This document shows positions 1-8,619 of a stretch of 64,000 nucleotides of DNA, piece by piece. The notes under the pieces are model-generated. The model searched no databases, was not told where the DNA came from, and saw nothing but the letters and a program-made list of their open reading frames with translations. The position numbers and the translations under genes were made by a program. Source of the stretch: Pseudoselenomonas ruminantium (GTDB lineage: Bacteria; Bacillota; Negativicutes; Selenomonadales; Selenomonadaceae); contig CACZIV010000007.1 in NCBI GenBank assembly GCA_902781305.1, forward strand, positions 62,001 through 126,000. Direction: 5' to 3'. Every line of letters starts with the position of its first letter. Within the stretch, counting starts at the first letter, position 1.

Positions 1-686
1 GCTTTACCAGTAGTTTTATCAAATTCAAAAGCACAACGGACACTAACGGCATAGCTATCATCTTTATTATCTTCTATTATCGCATGATTATAGACTCCCT
101 GCGTGTAAATAAGGTCATCCGAGAAAAAATACCGGTTGTCTGACTCCATCTGCTTTTGTGTTGATGGATATTGGGTATAGTTCCCCTGCATCCAATTGAC
201 CAGATTATCCTTAGCCACTACACCATTATCAAACCTTGTCTTAACACTCCCGTTTTCCCCGTCACCTGTACTGTTGATATAGTAGTCAAAGAGTAAAGTT
301 CCCTTATTTAAAGCATTACGATCATATTTTGCATCCCAACTAGGTTGACTCATCAACATCGCTCTAATCTCAGTCTGTGTCTTACCCAAAAAAGCCCCCG
401 CTATATTCCGCAAAGTGGCATCGTCCATCGCGATGCGCTCTTGATTCGACACGGCCTCCCGCAGCTCTGAATTGGACAAAGCCCCATACTTATTGATGGC
501 CTGCTCTGAGGTGGGCGTACTGCTCAGGTAACTGCCCACATTGTTATAACTCTTGGTCACCTGCGGGAGTATGTTGGATTCACGGAACATATAGACAATC
601 CCTACGACAAATAGCGCCACAAGTGCCCATTCGACCATAGACTGTCCATTTTCCCTGCATAAAATTTTCTGCAATTTCCTCAGCAT
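1..686 (-). CDS. Tad locus prepilin-like protein (3' end outside window)
   Basis: The frame opens at ATG 684-686 behind a GGAGGTGGG ribosome site and stays open to the window edge, giving 228 residues without a stop. The N-terminus reads MLRKLQKILCRENGQSMVEW followed by a hydrophobic stretch to about residue 35. This is the prepilin signature: Gly at -1, Glu at +5 (G|QSMVE), then a membrane helix, as in the TadE and Flp proteins upstream. The rest is a hydrophilic globular domain with no motif I recognise. It is the last gene visible in the pilus operon, 30 bp after tadC. By position it is a minor pseudopilin (TadE/TadF/TadG-like), but the domain does not let me name which. A prepilin peptidase must act on it, and none is in the window. 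Confidence 0.75.
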   Translation of the reverse strand, partial: MLRKLQKILCRENGQSMVEWALVALFVVGIVYMFRESNILPQVTKSYNNVGSYLSSTPTSEQAINKYGALSNSELREAVSNQERIAMDDATLRNIAGAFLGKTQTEIRAMLMSQPSWDAKYDRNALNKGTLLFDYYINSTGDGENGSVKTRFDNGVVAKDNLVNWMQGNYTQYPSTQKQMESDNRYFFSDDLIYTQGVYNHAIIEDNKDDSYAVSVRCAFEFDKTTGK

Positions 687-716
687 TATATCCCACCTCC
701 GTTCCTTTAACGATTT

Positions 717-1697
717 CTATTGATTCAACGATTTAAGTAAAGTCAATGCAGACGGGAAAACCACCATGACAAAAATCGCCGGAAAGATAAACAGCACCAT
801 CGGGAAAATAATCTTTACCGGTGCTTTTAGTGCCATGGCCCGCACTGCCTGACGGTGCCGGTCACGCATATTATCCGCCTGAATTTTCAGGGTTCTGGAC
901 ATGCTCGTGCCCAAATGTTCAGCCTGAATGACCGAAGCGGTGAAAAGGTACATTTCCTCCAAATCACAGCGATTTGCCAGCTGGGTAAGGGTTCTCTGTC
1001 TGTCCATGCCCAAGCCCATATCGCGCAGCATCCGCCGAAATTCCTCCGTCAGCGGGCCTTTCATGCGATGTACAATCTTTGCTACAGCACCGTCAAAGGA
1101 AAGTCCGGCCTGAACACTGACACAGAGGAAATCCAGGAATTCCGGCAACTGACGTCTTATCGTTGCCTTGCGCCGTTGAATAGCCGACTGCAATAACAGA
1201 AAGGGAATAACGGCTCCTAAGCCCACGCCCAAAAGCAGTATGGCGATTTGCTGCGGAACCTGCAATGGCGATAACACAGATATGCTCAGCAATGCCAAAA
1301 ATACACCTGCGGCCACACATAACACCCAGCCTGCCACCAAACGGTTAAGACTCCACTTTTCCTGCATGCCAAGATGCATAAGCATATTTTCCATCATCGC
1401 ACGCAATTCCCGCGGAGCAAACTTCATCAGCCAGTTTTCCACAGAAATCACCAGCGGGCGGATAACACGTTCCTTAAAAGACTGTTCACGCATATAGTGA
1501 TAATCTTCAGTCTTACCGGCTTCCAGCGAGGCCTTCGGCTTCTGTTGCTTTGCCGCCTGACGCTGTGCTTCCGCTTCTGCAATCATCCGCTCCAAATGCT
1601 GTCTGGTCTGCAGCTGAGGTCTGCGGGCGGTATAATAAAGCAAAAACAAAATGACCATCACTAAGGCAGTCACCAAGGCGGATAGTAAAATAATCAT
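717..1697 (-). CDS. tadC: Tad pilus inner-membrane platform protein TadC
   Basis: 326 residues of the type II secretion F (GspF) fold. TadB and TadC form the inner-membrane platform on which the TadA ATPase drives Flp pilus assembly. There is an N-terminal membrane helix (residues 1-20), a second hydrophobic block around 120-175, a cytoplasmic GspF-like domain with LPEFLDFLCVSVQAGLSFDG near 185-205, and a C-terminal hydrophobic pair ending in PAIFVMVVFPSALTLL. Two ATGs lie in frame at 1703 and 1697. The AGGAGGG site touches the first and is 7 nt from the second, so I chose 1697. The gene follows tadA by about a dozen bases in the same operon. Confidence 0.9.
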   Translation of the reverse strand: MIILLSALVTALVMVILFLLYYTARRPQLQTRQHLERMIAEAEAQRQAAKQQKPKASLEAGKTEDYHYMREQSFKERVIRPLVISVENWLMKFAPRELRAMMENMLMHLGMQEKWSLNRLVAGWVLCVAAGVFLALLSISVLSPLQVPQQIAILLLGVGLGAVIPFLLLQSAIQRRKATIRRQLPEFLDFLCVSVQAGLSFDGAVAKIVHRMKGPLTEEFRRMLRDMGLGMDRQRTLTQLANRCDLEEMYLFTASVIQAEHLGTSMSRTLKIQADNMRDRHRQAVRAMALKAPVKIIFPMVLFIFPAIFVMVVFPSALTLLKSLNQ

Positions 1698-1709
1698 CGT
1701 CATCCCTCC

Positions 1710-3233
1710 TCAGCCTTTTTGGAAGATATCCCGCGGCACATCCACACCATGAATGCGGAATTTATCCATAAAGGACGGCTGCAGTCCCGTGGCTTCAAAA
1801 TGACCTACGGATTTGCCTTTATCGTCAATATAATCCTGCACGTAGCGGAACAAATCCTGCAAAATAATCGTATCGCCTTCCATTCCCTGTACTTCCGTAA
1901 TATGGGTCAGTTTACGACTGCCGTCCTGCAAACGGGACTGCTGAATAATGAGGTTAATTGCCGAGGATATCTGCGTGCGCACTGCCCGCACCGGCAGTTC
2001 CATACCAGCCATCAAGGTCATGGTTTCCAAACGGGACAGCACATCACGCGGACTGTTGGCATGAGCGGTGGTGATGGAACCATCATGACCAGTATTCATA
2101 GCCTGTAACATATCCAAGGCTTCACCGGAACGAACCTCGCCGACAATAATGCGGTCAGGACGCATACGCAGGGCATTGCGCACCAAATCGCGAATGGTCA
2201 CCGCGCCTGTACCTTCGATATTGGCCGGACGGGATTCCAACGTAACCACATGACGCTGCTGCAATCTTAACTCGGCCGCATCTTCGATGGTGACAATGCG
2301 TTCATTCGAGGGAATAAAGGAGGACAAGACGTTAAGGGTTGTGGTTTTACCTGAACCGGTTCCGCCGGCGACCAAAATATTCAATCTGGCCTTAACACAA
2401 GCCTGCAAAAACAACGCCATTTTTTCGCTCAGCGTCTCCAATTCCACCAAATTCTCCACAGAAAGTGCGTTCTTGGAAAATTTACGAATCGTCACCGTTG
2501 GACCAATCAGCGACAACGGCGGAATAATGATATTTACACGAGAGCCATCTGCGAGTCGCGCATCAACGAGCGGCGAGGCTTCATCCACGCGTCTGCCTAG
2601 CGGCGCAAGAATACGCTCGATAATGTTCATCAAATGGTTATCGTCATAAAAACGTGTATCGGAGAGTAAAAGCTTACCATTACGCTCCACGAAAATATCC
2701 TTCGGCCCGTTGACCATAATTTCGGTAATGGTATTATCCTTCAAGAGCGGTTCCAACGGTCCCAAACCTAAGAGTTCATCACAGATATCATCCACCAACA
2801 CCATGCGTTCTGCGCGGGACAAATTGTAATTGTTGTTGACCATTTCCCGTTCCAGATAGGTGGCAATCAAATTCTTGATTTGTTCGCGCGCGTCTTTCCC
2901 CTGTGCAATGAGCTGCTGTTCCGCCACCGTCATTTCATCCACGATACGACGGTGAATCGCCAAACGCAATTCCTGAATCTGGTCTATCTGCACTACAGCA
3001 GAGCGACGTGCCGCAAAGGCCGAAGCCATTTGGGGTTGCTCGGAACTCTTCTGCGCCCTTAGGCGGGAATAGGTCTGACTTGCATCCATGGTGCTGCTTT
3101 TTACCTGCCGCGCAGCTGTGCTGTCACCGTATATCTGCTCCGGACTGTTTTCCACGGACAGATTTGTCCCTCGATTTTCTACTTCCTTAATTGCTTGTTC
3201 TTTCGTTCTGCCCAAACGCTTTAAGAGCGACAT
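1710..3233 (-). CDS. tadA: Tad pilus assembly ATPase TadA/CpaF
   Basis: 507-residue secretion ATPase of the GspE/VirB11 superfamily that powers Flp pilus extension at the cytoplasmic face. A variable N-terminal region (1-100) precedes the conserved core. The core contains the [18 protein letters not shown] block, Walker [10 protein letters not shown] near residue 290, the Asp-box/Walker B region ending [19 protein letters not shown], and the His box TAHANS. Length and motif order match CpaF proteins. AAGGTGG sits 7 nt before the ATG. It lies between the TadE-like prepilin gene and tadC, so the platform gene tadB is separated from tadC by three genes, unlike the common tadA-tadB-tadC order. 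Confidence 0.95.
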   Translation of the reverse strand: MSLLKRLGRTKEQAIKEVENRGTNLSVENSPEQIYGDSTAARQVKSSTMDASQTYSRLRAQKSSEQPQMASAFAARRSAVVQIDQIQELRLAIHRRIVDEMTVAEQQLIAQGKDAREQIKNLIATYLEREMVNNNYNLSRAERMVLVDDICDELLGLGPLEPLLKDNTITEIMVNGPKDIFVERNGKLLLSDTRFYDDNHLMNIIERILAPLGRRVDEASPLVDARLADGSRVNIIIPPLSLIGPTVTIRKFSKNALSVENLVELETLSEKMALFLQACVKARLNILVAGGTGSGKTTTLNVLSSFIPSNERIVTIEDAAELRLQQRHVVTLESRPANIEGTGAVTIRDLVRNALRMRPDRIIVGEVRSGEALDMLQAMNTGHDGSITTAHANSPRDVLSRLETMTLMAGMELPVRAVRTQISSAINLIIQQSRLQDGSRKLTHITEVQGMEGDTIILQDLFRYVQDYIDDKGKSVGHFEATGLQPSFMDKFRIHGVDVPRDIFQKG

Positions 3234-3267
3234 ATCATCCCCACCTTGCTTGCATTACTATCTCGAT

Positions 3268-3714
3268 TTATGAATTTCCATTTGCATTTTGATTATTTGC
3301 CTCTTGCTCTATCGGCATGGTACAGGTAACCGGGCCAAGTTTTTCAGGTAATACTTTAGCAATAAAAGATCCGCTATTCCCATTACTATGCTTAGTCATC
3401 GTCACACTGACCACCACATAACCAATATCCGTCTGCGTTGGTTCTGTTATATCCACGGTATATTCTGCTTGATAAAGCTTCGCTTTGTACAGGGCAGGCT
3501 GATAGGAATCATGTTTCAAGGCCTCTGCCTTATCCTGACGTTTTATCGTCGTTGTCTGCATAGCTATATTTCTGGCAGCTTCCCTAACCGAGGTGGTGCA
3601 CTGCATATAATCCGCATAGGCAAAGGCACCATATATCATGCCCATAATCACGATTAAAACCAAGGGAATAATCAGCGCAAACTCCACTACCGACTGACCT
3701 TTCTGTCTGTTCAC
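3268..3714 (-). CDS. TadE-like minor prepilin
   Basis: 148 residues beginning VNRQKGQSVVEFALIIPLV. A prepilin-peptidase site is predicted after KG, with Glu at +5 and Phe at +6 (G|QSVVEF), followed by one membrane helix, as in TadE/TadF pseudopilins that assist Flp fibre assembly. The frame can be extended to a TTG at 3735 and an ATG at 3720, but the ribosome site GGAGGTG overlaps that ATG, while GTG 3714 stands 8 nt downstream of GGAGG, so GTG 3714 is preferred. The periplasmic part is short and polar. The gene lies between the pilin and tadA genes. Confidence 0.8.
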   Translation of the reverse strand: MNRQKGQSVVEFALIIPLVLIVIMGMIYGAFAYADYMQCTTSVREAARNIAMQTTTIKRQDKAEALKHDSYQPALYKAKLYQAEYTVDITEPTQTDIGYVVVSVTMTKHSNGNSGSFIAKVLPEKLGPVTCTMPIEQEANNQNANGNS

Positions 3715-3749
3715 CTGCATCACCTCCCCGCCCAAATAACTTAGTGAAG

Positions 3750-3783
3750 AAAAGAGCCTCCCAATATCAAGAAGCTCTTTTCT
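3750..3783 (-). terminator. Hairpin downstream of the Flp pilin gene
   Basis: AAAAGAGC and GCTCTTTT form an 8-bp stem around a 16-base loop, with T-rich ends. It lies just after the pilin gene on the minus strand and before the TadE gene. Partial termination or mRNA processing here would leave more pilin mRNA than assembly mRNA. That role is inferred. Confidence 0.5.
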
Positions 3784-3841
3784 CTAACACATAATTTACC
3801 ATTCCCTGTCAATTACCATAACATAACCATATATGTTATTA

Positions 3842-4036
3842 CTATTTTCCAATATTCTTTCCCGCGTCTTCTATCTGCGTACCTGTATTGCTAAACAAAT
3901 TCTGTATACTCTTCCCAATACCACTATCACTCTTCAACGCTACTATGGCAATAGCCACCACAAATGCCAGAATCAGTGCATACTCCACAATGCCCTGACC
4001 CTTTTCCGACCAAATTTTTTCAATACGCTGTAACAT
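3842..4036 (-). CDS. flp: Flp-type major pilin
   Basis: 64-residue type IVb prepilin. The leader MLQRIEKIWSEKG is followed by QGIVEYALILAFVVAIAIVA, which has Gly at -1, Glu at +5 and Tyr at +6, the Flp Glu-Tyr pair, then the assembly helix and a short tail. Length is typical of Flp/CpaA-family pilins. A GTG at 4045 is in frame, but AAAGGG lies about 10 nt before ATG 4036 and almost touches the GTG, so 4036 was chosen. It is flanked by tadB upstream and a tadE-like gene downstream, with a hairpin after its stop, which fits a strongly expressed structural subunit. Confidence 0.92.
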   Translation of the reverse strand: MLQRIEKIWSEKGQGIVEYALILAFVVAIAIVALKSDSGIGKSIQNLFSNTGTQIEDAGKNIGK

Positions 4037-4077
4037 ATCATCCACACCCTTTCTACTAAATCATTAAATTTATAAAA

Positions 4078-5034
4078 TTATACCTCTATATGGACAATCT
4101 TTTGGATGACCACATAGCCTATAAGCTCCAAAAGCATTGAAATCATCAGCGCCAGACGCCCCAATGGGTCATCAATCAGTATCGTTAACTGGTCCGGGCT
4201 AAAGATATACAGGAACAGCGCCATCAAAAACGGTAAAAGGATAAGCACCCATGCCGATAAACGCCCCTGTGCTGTCAATGCGAAAATCTCACGCTTCATG
4301 CGAATGCGTTCTTGAATGGTATCGCCGATATTATCGAGAATCTGCGCCAAATTACCGCCGACTTCCCGCTGAATCAGCACGGCTGTTATCACCAAGTCCA
4401 AATCCATACTACCGACCCGGCGCCCCATAGCTTCCAAAGCCGATTCCAACGGCACACCCATGGAAACTTCGCGAGACACCTGAGCAAATTCATCACTGAT
4501 GGGCGGTTCCATTTCTCTGGATACGACCTCTACCGACTGAGGGAAACTATAACCTGCCCGCAAAGCATTGGCAATCGTTGTCAGGCAATCCCCTAGCTGT
4601 TCGGTAAAGGCATTACGGCGGTTATATGCCCGCCAAGCTACAAAAATCCAAATCGCTGCGGCAACGAGCCCACCAAACAGAAATGCTGTTCCCAGTTCCA
4701 AGGTAAGCATCCAACCAATCAGAAAAGCCGCCAAAGAACTAACGGATAATAATACTAAAAATTCGCCGCCCAACAGGGGAATTCCTGCCTGCCGCATCCG
4801 AAAATCCAAGGCTTGTATCGGCCCATGTTCCGCTATGGGAGCCGCGGCCTTACGCAGCCATTGCCGCATCCGCTCCAGATAAGGCTGATCCAAAGTCTGT
4901 CCAGCTTCAATGATATGATGACGACGCAGACGATAAAAAATACTCATGCGCCGCACATGCTGAAAATATACCGCAATCAAGATTACTAGAAAAAAAGCAG
5001 CCAAAGCGGCAACTATTGCTGCCAGAATAATCAT
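4078..5034 (-). CDS. tadB: Tad pilus inner-membrane platform protein TadB
   Basis: 318 residues with the GspF domain and the partner of TadC. Hydrophobic segments are at 1-20, about 95-130 and the C-terminus (VLILLPFLMALFLYIFSP, then a last helix). The GspF core contains LGDCLTTIANALRAGYSFPQ and the typical EVSMGVPLESALEAMGRRV segment. The in-frame GTG at 5043 would overlap the preceding gene, but GGAGG lies 8 nt before ATG 5034, so that start is used. It follows the two ParA-like ATPase genes and precedes the pilin gene. Confidence 0.92.
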   Translation of the reverse strand: MIILAAIVAALAAFFLVILIAVYFQHVRRMSIFYRLRRHHIIEAGQTLDQPYLERMRQWLRKAAAPIAEHGPIQALDFRMRQAGIPLLGGEFLVLLSVSSLAAFLIGWMLTLELGTAFLFGGLVAAAIWIFVAWRAYNRRNAFTEQLGDCLTTIANALRAGYSFPQSVEVVSREMEPPISDEFAQVSREVSMGVPLESALEAMGRRVGSMDLDLVITAVLIQREVGGNLAQILDNIGDTIQERIRMKREIFALTAQGRLSAWVLILLPFLMALFLYIFSPDQLTILIDDPLGRLALMISMLLELIGYVVIQKIVHIEV

Positions 5035-5039
5035 CGCGC

Positions 5040-6155
5040 TCACCTCCGGTCACCGATAAGCGCAAAGGCAAATTCTGATACAGCCTCGACATAAGGTGAA
5101 CTATCCGGCAAATCCTTCATCAGCCGCCCACTGCCCGTAACATCCTTAATTCGCCGTTCCTCCGGCAACATTAATGTTACGGAGCGCCCCAGTTCCCCTT
5201 CCAACTTGCGCTTATGGTCTTCGGTACAGTTCTGTACACCGGAAAACATCGTGTAAACCCGTTTTCCATAAGCATCCCACATATGAAACATCTTTAGTGA
5301 ACGCTTCATATGCCGTACTTCCTGCCCACTATTCAGCATAGATATCAGGATATCCGTATCAGCACACTCAGCAAGTGCCAGTGAAATTGGATTAAAACCT
5401 ACCGGTAAATCCAGTATGACATAACGGAACAAACAGCCTGCCATCCGCACCACTTCAATCAGGCGGTTAGCCTCTACCAATTCGGCATGTTCCGGCTGTA
5501 AAGGACCGCTCATAATCCATACACCATTGCCCACCGGATGAAAATAATTTTCTAATGCCGCTGGCGTCAACAGATTGATATCATGCGTTGCCTCTACCAC
5601 ATTATGTCGGGGAACAGCATCAAAGAACATCGCCACGTCACCAAACTGCAAATCCGCATCAATAATCCCTACGGATTCGCCACTTTTTTTGGCCAGCTCA
5701 ATGGCCAACACCGTTGCCAAAGTAGTACGGCCGGAATGGCCTTTGGGACTGAACAAAGCCAACGTACGTGTCGGCAAGGACTTTCCCCGACGTTTATAAA
5801 TCTTCAAAGCCTCAAAAACATCAGCAGAATGGAACGGCTTCAGAATACAGCCACAAGCACCCGCTGACAACATCGCATCTGCCACAGAAGATTTCCACTG
5901 CCCCATAAGCCCCAGGACCTGAGCCTGCGGATAGGATTTGATAAACCGAGGAATCATCTCCACGGCTTCAGGTTCATCTACATTAATTAAAAATAACGTC
6001 GGACGAAAAACACTGCTCTGCCCATAGGCCGTATCCGCATCATGAAAGGTTGCAGCCAGGTCAAATGCATCATTAGCCTTGAGTATGCCCGCCATCCGGG
6101 ACAGCATATCCCGCTCCCGTTCTACAAGTATTACGCGATAAGTCACCTTGGTCAC
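5040..6155 (-). CDS. tadZ: TadZ/CpaE-like ATPase with pseudo-receiver domain; P-loop Lys replaced by Arg
   Basis: 371 residues. Residues 1-125 form a receiver-like domain in which the usual phospho-acceptor Asp position reads LINVDEP (Asn in place of Asp), while the conserved Lys survives in CILKPF; this matches the atypical receiver of TadZ. Residues 135-370 are a ParA/MinD-type ATPase. Its deviant Walker A reads SPKGHSGRTT: the MinD signature Lys is present, but the nucleotide-binding Lys of GKT is Arg. IIDADLQFGDVA supplies the DLQFGD hallmark of CpaE. TadZ proteins place the Tad machine at the pole. GTG is the start. It follows the other ATPase gene by 6 bp, so the two are probably co-translated. 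Confidence 0.88.
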   Translation of the reverse strand: MTKVTYRVILVERERDMLSRMAGILKANDAFDLAATFHDADTAYGQSSVFRPTLFLINVDEPEAVEMIPRFIKSYPQAQVLGLMGQWKSSVADAMLSAGACGCILKPFHSADVFEALKIYKRRGKSLPTRTLALFSPKGHSGRTTLATVLAIELAKKSGESVGIIDADLQFGDVAMFFDAVPRHNVVEATHDINLLTPAALENYFHPVGNGVWIMSGPLQPEHAELVEANRLIEVVRMAGCLFRYVILDLPVGFNPISLALAECADTDILISMLNSGQEVRHMKRSLKMFHMWDAYGKRVYTMFSGVQNCTEDHKRKLEGELGRSVTLMLPEERRIKDVTGSGRLMKDLPDSSPYVEAVSEFAFALIGDRR

Positions 6156-6161
6156 CAGCTC

Positions 6162-7022
6162 TCACTTCATATTCTGCGCCGTCAGCCAGTCATCCTCCCC
6201 AAGCAGCCAGGAAAGAAGCTTCTTTGGTCCTTTCTTCTCATTAGCCGGCAGCGAAGCTGTCGGGGACTTCTTGGTTCGATTCGTATATCTGCCCACCAGT
6301 TCCCAATAACTTTGGGTCAACGGTGACAAAGGTACACAATACATGAGTGGCTTCCCCATACGGATAGAATAGGTAATGGCTTGCGGGTCACTGGGCAAAT
6401 GATGATAAATCTTTGCCCCCAAGAGCCGCTCTACATCCCTCGCTTTGATATACTGCTCTGAATCGGCTTTATTTTCGACCAGACAAATCTTACTTTCCTC
6501 ATAATCAAAGCGCAAAAGCGTATCATAACCAACTTTATAGTTTTTTACCGCCGGTAAAAAATCCATCACACCGACAAAATTGATGACCGTACTCATATCC
6601 AACATAGCCAAATTTAAGGTATTGAATACCGCGTTCAAATCCAGTACGACAAAGTTGAACCCCTTCATCGAGCCGATGATCTTTTCGACAGCCTCCACGC
6701 TGATTAAATAAGCATCATTGATCTCCCTTGGCGGCGGCAATACCGAAAAAGCTGTATCGCCACATTTGTATTCCGTCAGGTAATCATCTACATTAAATTT
6801 TTCTTCATTCCTCAATATAGCCCGTTGGGCATCGGCAATGGTAAAATCACTTACCATATCCAGATAGCCCATAACGTCACCAAACTGCAAATCAAGGTCT
6901 ACCAAACATGTCCGATACCCTTCCTCAGCCAGTCCGGCTGCCAAATTGATTGCCGTAACGGTTTTGCCATTACCAGAGGAAGTGCTGAAAACAGAGATAA
7001 TAATACTGCTCGTTGCGTCCAT
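6162..7022 (-). CDS. Second ParA/MinD-like ATPase of the Tad operon; signature Lys missing
   Basis: 286 residues, ATPase domain only. The Walker A region reads FSTSSGNGKTVTA. The GKT lysine is present, but the MinD-family signature lysine (KGG) is replaced by Ser. DLDLQFGDVMGYLD matches the CpaE family, and VVLDLN marks the Walker B strand. It has no receiver domain, unlike its neighbour. GGGGGAG lies 8 nt before the ATG. It sits between the secretin gene and the tadZ-like gene. Known CpaE/TadZ proteins localise the pilus machine. The pairing of two divergent paralogues suggests a heterodimer, which is my inference. Confidence 0.85.
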   Translation of the reverse strand: MDATSSIIISVFSTSSGNGKTVTAINLAAGLAEEGYRTCLVDLDLQFGDVMGYLDMVSDFTIADAQRAILRNEEKFNVDDYLTEYKCGDTAFSVLPPPREINDAYLISVEAVEKIIGSMKGFNFVVLDLNAVFNTLNLAMLDMSTVINFVGVMDFLPAVKNYKVGYDTLLRFDYEESKICLVENKADSEQYIKARDVERLLGAKIYHHLPSDPQAITYSIRMGKPLMYCVPLSPLTQSYWELVGRYTNRTKKSPTASLPANEKKGPKKLLSWLLGEDDWLTAQNMK

Positions 7023-7057
7023 GTCATCAACTCCCCCTTCCCCTATTGCAGCGCTCC

Positions 7058-8608
7058 TTATTTTTTCTTCAAGACATCACGATTCAGGTATTTATCCAAA
7101 ACCGACTCACTGGCCATTTCCGATGCTACCTGCCGGGAATCATCCCCCTCCCGATTCACCGCAGATGCCTTTTCCTCAACAGCTTCTTCTGTCTTTTTCT
7201 CTGCTGCTGCACTTTCTTCATTGAGGTCTACTTTTTTCATAGCAGCCTTCTCCTGCTGACCTTTCTGATAGAACTTATGCATATCATTGGTCATCTCTGC
7301 CTTGGAAGCGCTATTCTCATCAACCAAACGTGGCGTAACTAAAATAATCAACTCCTGCCGATTGCGGCTTTTCGAGGTGTACTTGAAAAATTCGCCAATA
7401 ATAGGAATATCACCCAGGAAGGGGAATTTGCGAACCACCTTATACTCACGCGAATCCATCAAGCCGCCAATAACCATTGTCGAGCCGGATGTTGCCGTTA
7501 CGACTGCATCCGCCCGCCGTTTGTCCAAAATCGGCTGATTGTCTATGGTTTCCCCACTAGGCATGCTGACTTCTGTATGGATAGAGGAAACAATGCGATT
7601 TTCCGCATCGACCAAAGGCTTGAACTGCAAGATAATCCCGTAATCTTTGAATTCAGTCGTAGGATTGCCATTTTTATCTCTGGTCGTATAGGGAATCTCA
7701 CCGCCAACCTGAATAACGGCTTCTTCCCCGCTCATGGTCGTAATGCTGGGCCGGGATAAAATCTTGGCCCGGTTCTGTGTTACCAAAGCCCGCAGGGCAA
7801 CATTGATATCACTATGATGTTCCGTCAACCATGTCCATGGATTATTGCGGAAGGTCGTACTGCCGCCTGAACCATAGGATTGACCGCCATAAAACACGCC
7901 AGGCGAACTGATAAGGTCTGAACCGGTGCCTGAGCCATAGACAAAGCCCAAATCCGAATTTTCCGTAGGATTAATCGCTACTACCTGTGCTTCCAGTTTT
8001 ATCTGGGAAGGATGACGAAGATGCAGCAGGTCGATTACCGAACCTGTTGAGGAATAATTATTTCCTCCGACTGCACCGGAACGCGAATTTTTATCAGCAG
8101 TTTGTGCCTGCATTCGCATGTTAGCATTGCTGCCTACACTAAGATTTCCTGCTGTATCATCCTTCACAAAGAGCTGTGCGGTTCGCATAGCATAATTGCG
8201 CTCATACTGATTTTCCACGGTACCGGTAAGCAAGACTTTACCATCCACCATCTTTACCCGTACTCCCGGCAAGCCGATGGCACTTTCAATAACCTTAGCC
8301 TGGCCCTCATCTTCAGGAGACACACCGACAATGTACTCATAACGTGCTCCATCTGCCCCCCAAACGAAGAGTGACGTGGTTCCGGCCTTGTGTGCTACCA
8401 CCAAAAATTCTGTCCTCGATGATGGTACTCTCACGATGGTTGCAATCTCTGGGTCCCCCACTGCTATGCGGGTAATGCTTGTCGGCATAGATACATAACG
8501 CGAACTATGTACACCAACGGATAATAAATCCGCCGCTGAAACACTTGCTGTCCAAAAACAAAAGCTGGCCAATAGTCCTGTAATCAATCTCAAATTTTTC
8601 TGTTTCAA
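7058..8608 (-). CDS. rcpA: Tad outer-membrane secretin RcpA/CpaC
   Basis: 516 residues. A signal peptide ends at SVSAAD. Next comes the pilus-formation N-domain (VGVHSSRYVSM to VVAHKAGTTSLFVWG), a BON-like segment (IESAIGLPGVRVKMVDGKVLLTGTV, residues about 95-125), and the secretin core from about 190 with the conserved FPFLGDIPIIGEFFKYTSK and ELIILVTPRLV. A charged tail of about 80 residues (Glu, Lys, Ala, Ser) follows and is longer than usual. A GTG at 8623 overlaps the previous stop, but GAAGGTGG lies 5 nt before TTG 8608, which also gives the cleaner signal peptide, so I prefer 8608. The protein forms the pilus channel through the outer membrane and is direct evidence for a diderm host. 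Confidence 0.93.
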   Translation of the reverse strand: MKQKNLRLITGLLASFCFWTASVSAADLLSVGVHSSRYVSMPTSITRIAVGDPEIATIVRVPSSRTEFLVVAHKAGTTSLFVWGADGARYEYIVGVSPEDEGQAKVIESAIGLPGVRVKMVDGKVLLTGTVENQYERNYAMRTAQLFVKDDTAGNLSVGSNANMRMQAQTADKNSRSGAVGGNNYSSTGSVIDLLHLRHPSQIKLEAQVVAINPTENSDLGFVYGSGTGSDLISSPGVFYGGQSYGSGGSTTFRNNPWTWLTEHHSDINVALRALVTQNRAKILSRPSITTMSGEEAVIQVGGEIPYTTRDKNGNPTTEFKDYGIILQFKPLVDAENRIVSSIHTEVSMPSGETIDNQPILDKRRADAVVTATSGSTMVIGGLMDSREYKVVRKFPFLGDIPIIGEFFKYTSKSRNRQELIILVTPRLVDENSASKAEMTNDMHKFYQKGQQEKAAMKKVDLNEESAAAEKKTEEAVEEKASAVNREGDDSRQVASEMASESVLDKYLNRDVLKKK

Positions 8609-8619
8609 GCCGTCCACCT

